Shown here: positions 17,326 to 25,029 of the stretch, piece by piece
Numbering within the stretch: position 1 is the stretch's first letter
Layout of the letters: each line of letters opens with the position of its first letter
NCBI GenBank assembly: GCA_030154105.1
Contig: JASKKP010000015.1
Span: 1-43,708, forward strand
Origin: Bacillota bacterium
GTDB taxonomy: Bacteria > Bacillota > DTU030 > DUMP01
Length of the DNA stretch: 43,708 nt
Reading direction: 5' to 3'
Made by a program: the position numbers and the translations under genes
The notes under the pieces: generated by a model
What the model saw: the letters and a program-made list of their open reading frames with translations, nothing else
Told to the model about the DNA's origin: nothing
Database searches by the model: none

Positions 17326-18175
17326 GGGACTGGCGGCGTTGCTTCCGGCGGTGGAGGCGAAGGCCGACGAACCGGTGCGCGAGCTCCCCCTGACGGAAAT
17401 CCGGCCGAACAGTTTCCAGCCGCGTAAGGTTTTTGATGAAGAAAAACTGGCCGAGCTGGCCGCCTCAATAAAAGCCCACGGTGTGCTGCAGCCGGTAGTG
17501 GTGCGGGCGGTGATCGGTGGTTTCGAGCTGGTGGCGGGGGAGCGCCGCTTCCGCGCGGCGCAAATGGCCGGCTTGAGTAAAATCCCGGCGGTGGTACGCG
17601 AACTCAGCGACGCGGAAATGATGGAGCTGGCGCTTATCGAAAACCTGCAGCGGGAGGATCTTAATCCGCTGGAGGAGGCCGTGGCGTTTCAACGGCTGCT
17701 CCAAGAATTCGGGCTCACCCAGGAGGAATTGGCAAGGCACTTAGGGAAGAGCCGCTCGCATATAGCCAACACGATCCGGCTGCTCAACCTGCCGGCGAGC
17801 GTCCAAGAAAATGTTTCACGTGGAACAATTACCATGGGCCATGCCCGCGCCCTGTTGGCCCTGGAAGATCCGGAGCTACAGAACCAAGTTTCCCGCCGCA
17901 TCATTGAAAAAGGTCTTTCCGTGCGGGACACAGAAAATCTCGTCCGCTCCCTTCTGGCCCGCAAAAAACAGGGGGCGCAAAAAAAGCGTCCCCAGCTGGA
18001 CCCCTGGCTGACAGAAGTAGAAACCAACCTCAAACATGCACTGGCCACGCAGGTGCGCATCAAACCGGGCCGCCGGGGCGGCAAAATAGAGATCGAGTAC
18101 TATTCGACAGAAGATCTGGAGCGCCTGACCGGCCTCTTGCTAAACGAAGCGGAGATGGGGCTCATGGCGAGGTGA
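17288..18175 (+). CDS. parB: Chromosome partitioning protein ParB/Spo0J
   Basis: The 295-residue protein is the parS-binding CTPase clamp that loads condensin and positions the origin. It has the N-terminal GLGRGLAALLP ParA-contact motif, NSFQPRKVFDEEKLAELAASI, GVLQPVVVRA and the CTP-binding GERRFRAAQMAG. The helix-turn-helix is LTQEELARHLGKSRSHIANTIRLLNLP, followed by a C-terminal dimerisation domain. GTG at 17288 overlaps parA by 38 bases. The gene carries its own parS site and is clearly paralogous to noc at 6488-7435. Confidence 0.95.
   Translation: MPQKKSEKHGLGRGLAALLPAVEAKADEPVRELPLTEIRPNSFQPRKVFDEEKLAELAASIKAHGVLQPVVVRAVIGGFELVAGERRFRAAQMAGLSKIPAVVRELSDAEMMELALIENLQREDLNPLEEAVAFQRLLQEFGLTQEELARHLGKSRSHIANTIRLLNLPASVQENVSRGTITMGHARALLALEDPELQNQVSRRIIEKGLSVRDTENLVRSLLARKKQGAQKKRPQLDPWLTEVETNLKHALATQVRIKPGRRGGKIEIEYYSTEDLERLTGLLLNEAEMGLMAR
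17812..17827. promoter_or_regulatory. parS centromere site inside parB
   Basis: TGTTTCACGTGGAACA is the canonical parS sequence with one change from the perfect palindrome (TGTTTCACGTGAAACA). It lies in the parB frame over codons for Asn-Val-Ser-Arg-Gly-Thr, as for the parS in Bacillus spo0J. It is the loading site for ParB and marks the origin domain. Confidence 0.95.
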
Positions 18176-18251
18176 GGGGATAGCTCCCGCCCCCCAACAT
18201 TTCGGTTAATTTCCCCCTTACAGGCCTACATAAAGGAGCGAATACGCCCAC

Positions 18252-18755
18252 ATGAATCCCGGCTTTCTTAATGATCTTCCCAACACAACCATTACCTCCT
18301 TCCTCTTCCTTCTCCTGGCCCTTTCAGCCGTCCTGCTGCTTCTGGTGGTGGTGCTTTGGCTGCGCCTTAGCGCCTTAACCCGGCGCTACAATGCCTTTAT
18401 GACGGGGAACAACGCTGCTTCACTGGAAGGACTCCTTGAGGAAACGCTGTCCAGGGCGCGAGAGCAAAGCGAAGCGCTGCGCGACCTTCGCTTCGCCCTC
18501 CGCCAGCTGGAAACCATGCAGAAGCGCACAGTACAACGAATAGGCATAGTGCGCTTCAATGCCTTTCCGGACACCGGCAGCGATCTCAGCTTTGCCGTTG
18601 CCATCTTGGACGGCCACGGGGACGGTGTGGTCCTAAGCAGCCTCTACGGCCGCGAAGAATCCCGCGTCTACGCTAAACCCGTTCGGGGTGGCCGCTCGAC
18701 GTATCATCTCACGCAAGAAGAAGAAAAAGCCATCGCGCAAGCGCTGGCCCGCTGA
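18252..18755 (+). CDS. DUF4446 family membrane protein
   Basis: The 167-residue protein has one N-terminal membrane segment (about residues 16-40, SFLFLLLALSAVLLLLVVVLWLRL). A short coiled-coil region follows, with EGLLEETLSRAREQSEALRDL and LRQLETMQKRTVQ. The conserved DUF4446 core has GIVRFNAFPDTGSDLSFAVAILD and GVVLSSLYGREESRVYAKPV. The family commonly lies beside parB in clostridia; its role is unknown. The stop codon sits inside the loop of a strong terminator hairpin. Confidence 0.88.
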   Translation: MNPGFLNDLPNTTITSFLFLLLALSAVLLLLVVVLWLRLSALTRRYNAFMTGNNAASLEGLLEETLSRAREQSEALRDLRFALRQLETMQKRTVQRIGIVRFNAFPDTGSDLSFAVAILDGHGDGVVLSSLYGREESRVYAKPVRGGRSTYHLTQEEEKAIAQALAR

Positions 18756-18774
18756 GGCCAGCGCTTTCTTATTT
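18739..18774 (+). terminator. Rho-independent terminator at the end of the parAB-DUF4446 unit
   Basis: AAGCGCTGGCC (18739-18749) pairs perfectly with GGCCAGCGCTT (18756-18766) over 11 bp, followed by TCTTATTT. The six-base loop contains the TGA stop of the DUF4446 gene. Confidence 0.88.
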
Positions 18775-18868
18775 GTCGGCAACCCCAGCAGGAATTTCCA
18801 GCTCCGCGCAGAAAATGATTGATTTGGGAGCCATTTCTTGTGCAAGTAGAAGTTGGAGGGCTGAGATA

Positions 18869-19795
18869 GTGTCCCTGCGCATACCCTGCCGGAGGCCGCG
18901 CCAGCGCCCGCCGGCCGGCGCCCGGGCCTTTACCCTCCTTTTGGTGCCGCACTCGGGAAAAGAAGCACGGCGCTGGCGCGTTCCAGTTTTCCTGCTTTAC
19001 CTCTTCGCTGCCCTAGGAGTCGCCGCCGCGATAGGACTTACCTGGGTGGGATTGGACTACCTGCGCCTAAGGTCGGCCGCGAAGGAGGTGCAGTCCCTGC
19101 GCGCCGTAAATCAGGCACAGGCCCGCCAGATTGCCGATTTGGCCAAGCGTGCAGCCGAGGTGGAGGAGCGCCTAAACGAGCTGAACGAATTAGATGCTGA
19201 GGTGCGCGAAATGCTGGGCCTGCCCCCGGCGCCCAATCCGGCCGCAGGGACCCCCGGCGCAAACAAGTCGCGCGGCGGGCCGGCGCGAAGCGCGCCGGTT
19301 GCGGCCGTCCATGCCTCCCTCGTAAGCTCCGACGCCGCCCTCGAGCTTACGCGGCTTCGCCTCATCGACTTGAAAGAAAAAGTGGCCCAGCACCAGCGCC
19401 GGCTCGCCCACCGCCCGGCCGCCTGGCCGGTGCGCGGCAGCATAGTCTCCCGCTTCGGCCTTAGGCGTTCGCCCTTCGGCACAGGAACGGAGTTCCACGA
19501 AGGTCTGGACATCGACGCTCCCTACGGTGCGCCCGTGCGGGCCACGGGCGACGGGCGGGTGATTTTTGCCGGGTGGAAGAGCGGCTACGGCCAGCTCGTG
19601 GTCATCGATCACGGTTACGGATACCAAACGGCCTATGGTCATAATTCCAAAATCAAAGTACGGGTAGGGCAGGCGGTGAAACGAGGCGACGTGATCGCCT
19701 ACGTAGGGAGCACCGGGCGAAGCACTGGCCCCCACCTCCACTACGAAGTCATCTACCAGGGGCAGAAAAAGGATCCCCTGGACTATCTCCCATGA
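18869..19795 (+). CDS. M23-family (LytM) peptidoglycan peptidase, membrane-anchored
   Basis: The 308-residue protein has a basic N-terminus, one membrane segment (about residues 40-62, VPVFLLYLFAALGVAAAIGL) and a coiled-coil stretch rich in E, L and A. The C-terminal LytM domain has zinc ligands in FHEGLDIDAPYG and GPHLHYEV, plus the ISSTGRSTGP-type loop. It probably cuts peptide crosslinks in the wall. I chose the GTG at 18869 because TTGGAGGG lies eight bases upstream. The longer frame begins inside the preceding terminator. The bactofilin follows directly, a frequent pairing in which bactofilin positions the hydrolase. Confidence 0.9.
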   Translation: MSLRIPCRRPRQRPPAGARAFTLLLVPHSGKEARRWRVPVFLLYLFAALGVAAAIGLTWVGLDYLRLRSAAKEVQSLRAVNQAQARQIADLAKRAAEVEERLNELNELDAEVREMLGLPPAPNPAAGTPGANKSRGGPARSAPVAAVHASLVSSDAALELTRLRLIDLKEKVAQHQRRLAHRPAAWPVRGSIVSRFGLRRSPFGTGTEFHEGLDIDAPYGAPVRATGDGRVIFAGWKSGYGQLVVIDHGYGYQTAYGHNSKIKVRVGQAVKRGDVIAYVGSTGRSTGPHLHYEVIYQGQKKDPLDYLP

Positions 19796-19867
19796 GGCGG
19801 GCAGCACGTCTGTCGCAGAAAAGCTTCAACCGCACCAGTGCCAACCGACCGAAGGGGGTTAAGAGCT

Positions 19868-20281
19868 ATGTTTGCTGCCAAAAAAAGAGACGAGATCGAC
19901 TACGACCAGGTGGACACAATCCTCGGCCGCGGCACGGAGTTTAAGGGAACCATATCTGCCCGGGGGACCCTCCGCATCGAAGGCCGCGTAGAAGGGGATA
20001 TTTCCGTCCAAGGTGACGTGATCATCAGCGAGAGCGGCCGCGTAACGGCCGACATCCGCGCCCGCCATGTAACGGTGGCCGGGGAAGTGGAGGGGGAGCT
20101 AGACTTAGAAGGCCGCTTGGAGATTGCCCCCACCGGCAAGGTAAGGGGCAAGATCCGCGTCGCCAGTTTGGCGGTAAGCGACGGCGGCTTCTTCCTGGGA
20201 ACTTGCGAGATGGGTTCCAAAGACGGGGCGGAGGTTCCAGGGTCGAAAACGGCCGGCGAAAGCGGCAACCTTCCCACCTAA
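19868..20281 (+). CDS. Bactofilin (polymer-forming cytoskeletal protein)
   Basis: The 137-residue protein consists mostly of the bactofilin beta-helix, with the regular repeat GTLRIEGRVEGDISVQGDV, SGRVTADIRARHVTVAGEVEG and APTGKVRGKIRVASLAV. Bactofilins polymerise without nucleotide at the membrane and scaffold wall-modifying enzymes. The short N-terminal FAAKKRDEIDYDQVDTILG and a C-terminal unstructured tail are typical. ATG at 19868 follows GAAGGGGG. It sits 72 bases after the M23 peptidase and is probably cotranscribed with it. Confidence 0.92.
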   Translation: MFAAKKRDEIDYDQVDTILGRGTEFKGTISARGTLRIEGRVEGDISVQGDVIISESGRVTADIRARHVTVAGEVEGELDLEGRLEIAPTGKVRGKIRVASLAVSDGGFFLGTCEMGSKDGAEVPGSKTAGESGNLPT

Positions 20282-20446
20282 GCCGAGGCTTCCTCAAGCT
20301 CCGGGGCCCAAGATCCACGAGACTAATAAATGTTCCGCATCGGCACCCGTACGCATTTGAGCGGAGAACCGCGCACGCGAGGTACATAGGGACGACCGCC
20401 CCCGCCCATACTGAGGGACGAAGTCCGTGTTAAGGCAGGTGGAGGT

Positions 20447-21127
20447 ATGTTTAAAGACCGCGTCGCGGCTGGATTAGAGCTGGCTGAGGCCCTTGCCGGG
20501 AAGGTGGGTATGAACCCGCTTATCCTGGCCATTCCGCGCGGCGGCGTCCAAGTGGCCTACGCGGTATGGGAGCGGCTGGGCGGCGATCTCGACATTACCC
20601 AACCGCGCAAGATTGGAAGTCCCTTCAACCCGGAACTCGCCGTCGGCGCAGTGGCCCCGGATGGTACCCTCCTCATTGACGACTTCCTCGCGGAACGCCT
20701 TGGCGTTGGAAGCGAGTATCTAAGACAGGAGGCCGAGCGGCAGCGGCTGGAGGGGCAACGCCGCCTACGCCTCTATCGCGGCGACCGTCCCTTCCCCCGT
20801 CCAACTGGCCGGGAGGTCATCCTGGTGGACGACGGTGTGGCTACCGGCACTACCGCCCTCCTTGCCCTGCGGCTTCTCCGGCGTCAGGATCCTGCGCGCC
20901 TCATCCTGGCCGTACCGGTAGGGCCTCCCGAGACGATAGAGAGGCTGGCGCGCGAGGCGAACGACGTAGTATGCCTTCTGCAACCGGCCCTTTTCCAGGC
21001 GGTCGGTGAATTTTACCTGGATTTTTCCCCGGTGGAAGATGCGGAGGTGATAAACCTCCTCCACGCCGCCTGGCAGAAGAGAAGTACCGGGTCTGATCGC
21101 AACCACCTGCCGAAGAAACCCTCTTGA
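20447..21127 (+). CDS. Phosphoribosyltransferase-family protein
   Basis: The 226-residue protein has the type I phosphoribosyltransferase signature VILVDDGVATGTTALLALRLL at about residues 123-143 and an N-terminal LILAIPRGGVQVAYAV. It resembles the group annotated as 'predicted phosphoribosyltransferase' (COG1926-like). The actual substrate is unknown. ATG follows GGTGGAGG. The 165 bases before it (20282-20446) hold no gene or structure I recognise. Its stop codon overlaps the -35 box of the next promoter. Confidence 0.85.
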   Translation: MFKDRVAAGLELAEALAGKVGMNPLILAIPRGGVQVAYAVWERLGGDLDITQPRKIGSPFNPELAVGAVAPDGTLLIDDFLAERLGVGSEYLRQEAERQRLEGQRRLRLYRGDRPFPRPTGREVILVDDGVATGTTALLALRLLRRQDPARLILAVPVGPPETIERLAREANDVVCLLQPALFQAVGEFYLDFSPVEDAEVINLLHAAWQKRSTGSDRNHLPKKPS

Positions 21128-21153
21128 CACTCGTCGTACACGGAGAGTAAGAT
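21124..21153 (+). promoter_or_regulatory. Probable sigma-A promoter before the lysine riboswitch
   Basis: TTGACA at 21124-21129 and TAAGAT at 21148-21153 are 18 bases apart. The -35 overlaps the phosphoribosyltransferase stop. Transcription would start near 21160 and run into the lysine riboswitch. Confidence 0.6.
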
Positions 21154-21202
21154 TAGAATTAAAAGAATAATTGCCTCATCTCAGTCCCTGCATGCGCCAT
21201 TG

Positions 21203-21390
21203 CTGAGGTGGGGTAGAGGCGCGGTCGGCCAAGAGTAACCACCCTGAGCAGGGCAGCGATGGTGGGTGGCGAAAGGGGCCACCGCCGAAGCCAGGCATCC
21301 GCCCCGGTTGCCTGGGCTGGGCCGGCAGTTAAGAGCTGCCGGACTGTCACTTGCGGCCGCCCCGGGCCGGAAGTGGTGCGCTATCTCACA
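21203..21390 (+). ncRNA. Lysine riboswitch (L box)
   Basis: The conserved L-box blocks occur in order: GGGGTAGAGGCGCG (21210-21223), AAGAGTA (21231-21237), GGCGAAAGGGGCCACCGCC then GAAG (about 21267-21290), GGGCTGGGCCGGCAG, ACTGTCACT (about 21343-21351) and GCTATCTC. Helix P1 forms between GGGGTAG (21210-21216) and CTATCTC (21381-21387), allowing two G-U pairs. CTATCTC can alternatively pair with GGGATGG (21401-21407), which suggests a switch. A terminator follows at 21422. The controlled genes are not lysine-biosynthesis genes but a dehydrogenase complex, which is unusual. Whether lysine turns expression on or off cannot be settled by eye. Confidence 0.92.
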
Positions 21391-21421
21391 CTTGGGGGAA
21401 GGGATGGGCTACGTGCCTTGC

Positions 21422-21455
21422 GGCCAGGCCTGTCTGCCTGGCCTTTTCTGCGCTT
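21422..21455 (+). terminator. Intrinsic terminator of the lysine riboswitch
   Basis: GGCCAGGC (21422-21429) pairs with GCCTGGCC (21436-21443), followed by TTTTCTGCGCTTTTT. It lies between the riboswitch and the first gene at 21531, so it is the likely expression platform. Confidence 0.88.
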
Positions 21456-21530
21456 TTTAACAGAAACTTGTCCGTGCCTGGGCTTTGACGCCTAGAAAAA
21501 GAACAGGTAAGCCGAAGAGGGGGAGGACAT

Positions 21531-21848
21531 TTGCGCATTGAAGAACACCCCATCCTGGGCTCATTACCCAAGGCTCAAACGGTTTGGATTGAGGTGGACG
21601 GAAAAAGAATTCCCGCCCGCGCGGGCGAGCCTATCGCTGCCGCACTCCTAGCCGCGGGCATCCGCGTTTTCCGCACCACCCACCGCCGCGGCGAGCCGCG
21701 CGGACTCTTTTGTGGCGTCGGCCGCTGCACCGATTGCGTCATGACGGTGGACGGAGTGCCCAACGTCCGCACCTGTGTCACCCCCGTGCGGGACGGCATG
21801 AAGATCGAAACGCAGAGGGGGTTGGGGCGGTGGCCGGAGCAGAAGTAA
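21531..21848 (+). CDS. [2Fe-2S] subunit of an amine/amino-acid dehydrogenase (HcnA-like)
   Basis: The 105-residue protein is a plant-type ferredoxin-fold subunit of the HcnA/SoxA-N-terminal type. It has an R-x-GEPIAAALLAAGIRVFR region and cysteines arranged as GLFCGVGRCTDCVMTVDGVPNVRTC, binding one [2Fe-2S]. Such subunits pass electrons between two FAD proteins. It starts with TTG after GGGAGG, the first gene after the lysine-riboswitch terminator. The next gene starts 19 bases before its stop. Nothing in the sequence shows the substrate. Confidence 0.8.
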   Translation: MRIEEHPILGSLPKAQTVWIEVDGKRIPARAGEPIAAALLAAGIRVFRTTHRRGEPRGLFCGVGRCTDCVMTVDGVPNVRTCVTPVRDGMKIETQRGLGRWPEQK

Positions 21849-22936
21849 CCGACATTGCCGTGGTCGGAGGCGGCCCGGCCGGCTTATCTGCGGCCCTGGC
21901 GGCGCGCCAGACCGGTGCGGAAGTGGTAGTGGTGGATGAAAACAGCGCGCCCGGCGGACAGCTGCGCAAGCAGATTCACAAGTTCTTCGGTTCTAAGGAG
22001 CACCATGCCGGCCAGCGTGGCTTCCGCATCGCCGAAGAGCTTGCCGCTGCCTGCCGGGATCGGGGGGTTGAGCTCTGGACGGACGCTCTCGCCTACGGGA
22101 TCTTCGACCATACCTTAGGGATTGTGCGACGGGGCACAGCATTCACGCTCACCGCCCGGGCCATCGTCCTCGCTACCGGCGCCAGCGAAAATGCCCTGGC
22201 CTTCCCCGGCTGGACCCTGCCGGGCGTTATGGGAGCGGGTGCGGCCCAAACCTTCATCAACCTGCACCGCGTCCTGCCCGGGCGGCGGGTTCTCATGGTC
22301 GGCGCGGGCAACGTGGGCTTAATTGTCTCCTATCAACTCCTGCAGGCCGGTGCCGAGGTTCTCGGCGTCGTCGAAGCGGCACCGCGCATCGGCGGTTATG
22401 CCGTGCATGCCGCGAAGATCCGGCGGGCCGGGGTTCCCATCTGGACGCGGCATACGGTGCTCCGCGCCGATGGCCGTGGCCAACTGGAAGAAGTCACCAT
22501 TGCCGCTCTGGACGAAAATGGCCGACCCATACCCGGCAGCGAACGGGCGTTCGCTGTAGACATGCTTTGCCTGGCCGTAGGCCTGACGCCCCTGACGGAG
22601 CTGGCCTGGCAGGCAGGCTGCCGTTTCGAGTATTCCGCACTATTAGGTGGGCATGTGCCGCTGCATAGTGAAGACATGGAGACCACTGTTCCCGGCCTTT
22701 TCGTCGCCGGCGATGTGGCCGGCGTAGAGGAGGCCTCTACAGCTCTGGAGGAGGGGCGCCTGGCCGGCCTGGCGGCGGCCGCCTATGCGGGTCACGGTAG
22801 CCCGGCCCTAGAAAAGGAAAAGGCGGCCGCGCGCGAGCGCCTTCTGGCCCTGCGCAGCGGCCCCTTCGGGAGCGGGCGCAGGCATGCCTACGAAGAAATC
22901 GTGAGGGGGTGGCTTAGGTGGAGCGGCGCCCGGTAG
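21830..22936 (+). CDS. FAD/NAD(P)-binding oxidoreductase subunit (HcnB/PDH-alpha-like)
   Basis: The 368-residue protein has an FAD-binding fold near its start, IAVVGGGPAGLSAALAA with VDENSAPGGQL, and a second dinucleotide fold RVLMVGAGNVGLIVSYQLL at about 160. The C-terminal FAD motif is TTVPGLFVAGDVAG. This layout matches the NAD(P)H-dehydrogenase-like subunit of heteromeric sarcosine oxidase, HcnB, opine oxidase and dye-linked proline dehydrogenase. I chose the GTG at 21830, which overlaps the preceding gene; homologues begin near TDIAVVGGG. The [2Fe-2S] partner precedes it and the ferredoxin subunit overlaps its end by 19 bases. Confidence 0.82.
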   Translation: MAGAEVTDIAVVGGGPAGLSAALAARQTGAEVVVVDENSAPGGQLRKQIHKFFGSKEHHAGQRGFRIAEELAAACRDRGVELWTDALAYGIFDHTLGIVRRGTAFTLTARAIVLATGASENALAFPGWTLPGVMGAGAAQTFINLHRVLPGRRVLMVGAGNVGLIVSYQLLQAGAEVLGVVEAAPRIGGYAVHAAKIRRAGVPIWTRHTVLRADGRGQLEEVTIAALDENGRPIPGSERAFAVDMLCLAVGLTPLTELAWQAGCRFEYSALLGGHVPLHSEDMETTVPGLFVAGDVAGVEEASTALEEGRLAGLAAAAYAGHGSPALEKEKAAARERLLALRSGPFGSGRRHAYEEIVRGWLRWSGAR

Positions 22937-23337
22937 CCGTTATCGAGTGCCCGGAGGAGATCCCCTGCAACCCATGCGAGACGGCCTGTCCGCACGGGGC
23001 CATTCGGGTAGGCAAACCCATCACCCGCCGCCCAGAGCTCGACCTGGCCAAGTGCACCGGTTGTGGGTTGTGCGTCGCCGCCTGCCCCGGCCTGGCCATC
23101 TTCCTGGTAAAAGAAGAGGGAGATACGGCCGAGGTGACCTTCCCTTATGAGTTTTTGTCCCTTCCGCGCGTTGGGGACGTGGTTACGGCCGTGAACCGGG
23201 ACGGGGAACCGCTGGGTGCCGCTCCTGTGGTGGCCGTGCGGCAGGTGCGCACCTCGGACGGAACCTGGCTGATCACCCTCGCCGTTCCCCGGTCACTGGC
23301 CGACGAAGTGCGTGGGATGAGGAGGCTCAACCGATGA
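22918..23337 (+). CDS. Two-[4Fe-4S] ferredoxin-like subunit of the dehydrogenase complex
   Basis: The 139-residue protein carries two [4Fe-4S] cysteine motifs, CNPCETACPHGAI and CTGCGLCVAACPGLAIF, within the first 65 residues. A C-terminal beta-rich domain with FPYEFLSLPRVGDVV follows. Comparable subunits occur with dye-linked proline/amino-acid dehydrogenases of anaerobes and would hand electrons to a carrier. The GTG start lies inside the preceding gene and its stop overlaps the next start as ATGA, so all five genes are tightly coupled. Confidence 0.8.
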   Translation: MERRPVAVIECPEEIPCNPCETACPHGAIRVGKPITRRPELDLAKCTGCGLCVAACPGLAIFLVKEEGDTAEVTFPYEFLSLPRVGDVVTAVNRDGEPLGAAPVVAVRQVRTSDGTWLITLAVPRSLADEVRGMRRLNR

Positions 23338-23606
23338 ATGACGACGATGTGATCATCTGCCGCTGTGAAGAAGTCACTAAGGGAGACATCCGGCGGGCCA
23401 TTCGCTCAGGCGCCACCACCTTCAAGGCAGTTAAAAAATTCACCCGCGCCGGCATGGGCCTCTGCCAAGGACGCACCTGCCGCCGGCTCATCTTGCAAAT
23501 ACTGGCGCAGGAGACGGGGCAAACTCCGGGGCAGCTTGCTCCCGGCTCCTACCGCCCGCCTACCCGGCCGGTACCGCTCGCCGCCCTAAAGGGGGAGGAA
23601 TCATGA
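23334..23606 (+). CDS. BFD-like [2Fe-2S] subunit
   Basis: The 90-residue protein has IICRCEEVTKGDIRRAI and GLCQGRTCRRLI, the four-cysteine CxC...CxxxxC pattern of the BFD-like [2Fe-2S] domain. This domain is normally found fused or next to HcnB/SoxA-type flavoproteins. A proline-rich tail follows. The ATG overlaps the preceding stop, and its stop overlaps the next start (ATGA), placing it as a fixed member of the five-gene complex. Confidence 0.82.
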   Translation: MNDDDVIICRCEEVTKGDIRRAIRSGATTFKAVKKFTRAGMGLCQGRTCRRLILQILAQETGQTPGQLAPGSYRPPTRPVPLAALKGEES

Positions 23607-24805
23607 AGGGGCCGGATGTGGTAGTTGTCGGCGGCGGCGTTATCGGCACGGCGGTAACCTACTACCTGGCGAAACAGGGGGCAGACGTTCTCCTTTTGGA
23701 GCGCGCCGAACTCGGCGGTGAAACGTCCTCTGCCTGCGACGGTTTCGTTATCCTGCAGTCGAAAAGCCCGGGCGTGCATCTCGCCCTGGCCTTGGCTTCC
23801 GCCGAGCTTTACCGCGGCCTGGCCGACGAGCTCGACTGGGACATTGAGTACAGAAACTGCGGCGGGCTTATTGTCATTGAACGCGAAGAAGAGCTTCCGG
23901 CCATGCGCACCTTCATGGCCAAGCAGCAGGCCATCGGACTGGATGTGCGCCTGCTCCTCGGGGATGAGGTGCGCCGCTTGGAGCCCGCCCTGGCACCCCA
24001 TATCGTTGGGGCCACCTACAGCCCGCAGGACAGCCAAGTGAACCCCCTTCAGGTCGTGTTGGGTTTCGCCCAGGCGGCCAGGCGCCTCGGAGCTCGTGTG
24101 CGGCAGGGGGTGCCGCTGCAGACGCTGCGGCGCGCCGGGGCGCGTGTCAGTGCCGTGGTGGCGGGCGGAGAAGAGATTCCGGCCGGCGCGGTGGTTTTGT
24201 GCACGGGCGTCTTTACGCCCGAGCTGCTCACCCCGCTCGGCGTCGAGCTGCCGCTCAGGCCGCGGCGCGGGCAGCTGGTGGTAACCGAACCGGCTCCGCC
24301 CCTGGTGCATCATATCTTCCTCTGCGCCCGATATATTGCCGCCAAGTACCACCCGGAGCTTCTTGCAGCGGCGGAAGATGAAGCCCTGCGCCTGGGGGTC
24401 GGCCTGGCGCTGGAACAGACAGGAAGCGGTGGGTTTCTCATCGGCAGCACGCGCGAGTTTGTGGGCTGGGACAAAAGGACCACGCCGCTCGGCATCAGGG
24501 AAATCGTCCGCCACGCCACCCGCATCCTGCCGGCCCTGGCGCAGCTTAATGCCATCCGCACCTTCGCCGGCCTCAGGCCTTACACCCCCGACGGGCTGCC
24601 TTTTTTGGGCCCGGTGCCGGGGTGGGAGAACCTCTACATTGCCGCCGGTCACGAAGGCGACGGCATAGCTCTGGCTCCCATCACCGGCCGACTCATGGCG
24701 GAGCTCATCCTCACCGGCCGCACCTCCTTTCCGCTGACGGACTTTGCCGTGGACCGCTTCGCCCGCGGTAAAGACCAAGGCGGCCAGCTCAAGGTAACGC
24801 CCTGA
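23603..24805 (+). CDS. FAD-dependent amino-acid/amine dehydrogenase catalytic subunit (DAO/HcnC family)
   Basis: The 400-residue protein is the likely substrate-oxidising subunit. It has an N-terminal FAD fold, VVVVGGGVIGTAVTYYLAKQ with LLLERAELGGETS, and a C-terminal FRTFAGLRPYTPD-like motif (TFAGLRPYTPDGLPFLGP and AAGHEGDGIALAP) typical of the DAO family. Relatives are HcnC, the sarcosine oxidase beta subunit, D-amino-acid dehydrogenase and dye-linked L-proline dehydrogenase. The amino acid cannot be inferred from these motifs. A lysine-responsive leader and a racemase-family gene downstream suggest an amino acid or its D-form. Confidence 0.82.
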   Translation: MKGPDVVVVGGGVIGTAVTYYLAKQGADVLLLERAELGGETSSACDGFVILQSKSPGVHLALALASAELYRGLADELDWDIEYRNCGGLIVIEREEELPAMRTFMAKQQAIGLDVRLLLGDEVRRLEPALAPHIVGATYSPQDSQVNPLQVVLGFAQAARRLGARVRQGVPLQTLRRAGARVSAVVAGGEEIPAGAVVLCTGVFTPELLTPLGVELPLRPRRGQLVVTEPAPPLVHHIFLCARYIAAKYHPELLAAAEDEALRLGVGLALEQTGSGGFLIGSTREFVGWDKRTTPLGIREIVRHATRILPALAQLNAIRTFAGLRPYTPDGLPFLGPVPGWENLYIAAGHEGDGIALAPITGRLMAELILTGRTSFPLTDFAVDRFARGKDQGGQLKVTP

Positions 24806-24854
24806 GCGGCAAGAAGAGGGACTTCTTGGATGCTCCTGGATGCTAAGAGAAATC

Positions 24855-24935
24855 CCCTACGGGGCCTACGGCTTCATACCGAATGCGGTACCTCTTCGCG
24901 ACTAGCGAGCTATTCAGGCCCAAGATGCCGTAGGG
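24855..24935 (+). ncRNA. Unassigned structured leader with mutually exclusive stems
   Basis: Between the dehydrogenase and permease genes, CCTACGGC (24865-24872) pairs perfectly with GCCGTAGG (24927-24934). This encloses two small hairpins, TACCG-AATG-CGGTA (24877-24890) and TCGC-GACTA-GCGA (24896-24908). An upstream copy CCCTACGG (24855-24862) pairs perfectly with CCGTAGGG (24928-24935), so the two long stems exclude each other. I do not recognise it as a known riboswitch class. It could be a regulatory leader or processing element of the permease mRNA. Confidence 0.4.
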
Positions 24936-25029
24936 CGTAGATATGCCAACCTGTGTGATAACGTGGCAGCGAGGACCTAGGTTTCATAAGATTAATAATA
25001 CCAAAATTTCGAAAGGAGGTCGTTGGCCT

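Noticed and set aside
18773-18868. Earlier start of the M23 peptidase gene
   Set aside because: The frame would begin inside the terminator of the preceding unit and adds no conserved residues.
20282-20446. Possible riboswitch before the phosphoribosyltransferase
   Set aside because: I could not assign any conserved block or strong stem.
24943-25029. Upstream extension of the permease
   Set aside because: The extension has no hydrophobic or conserved sequence, and a strong Shine-Dalgarno at 25011-25020 points to GTG 25030.
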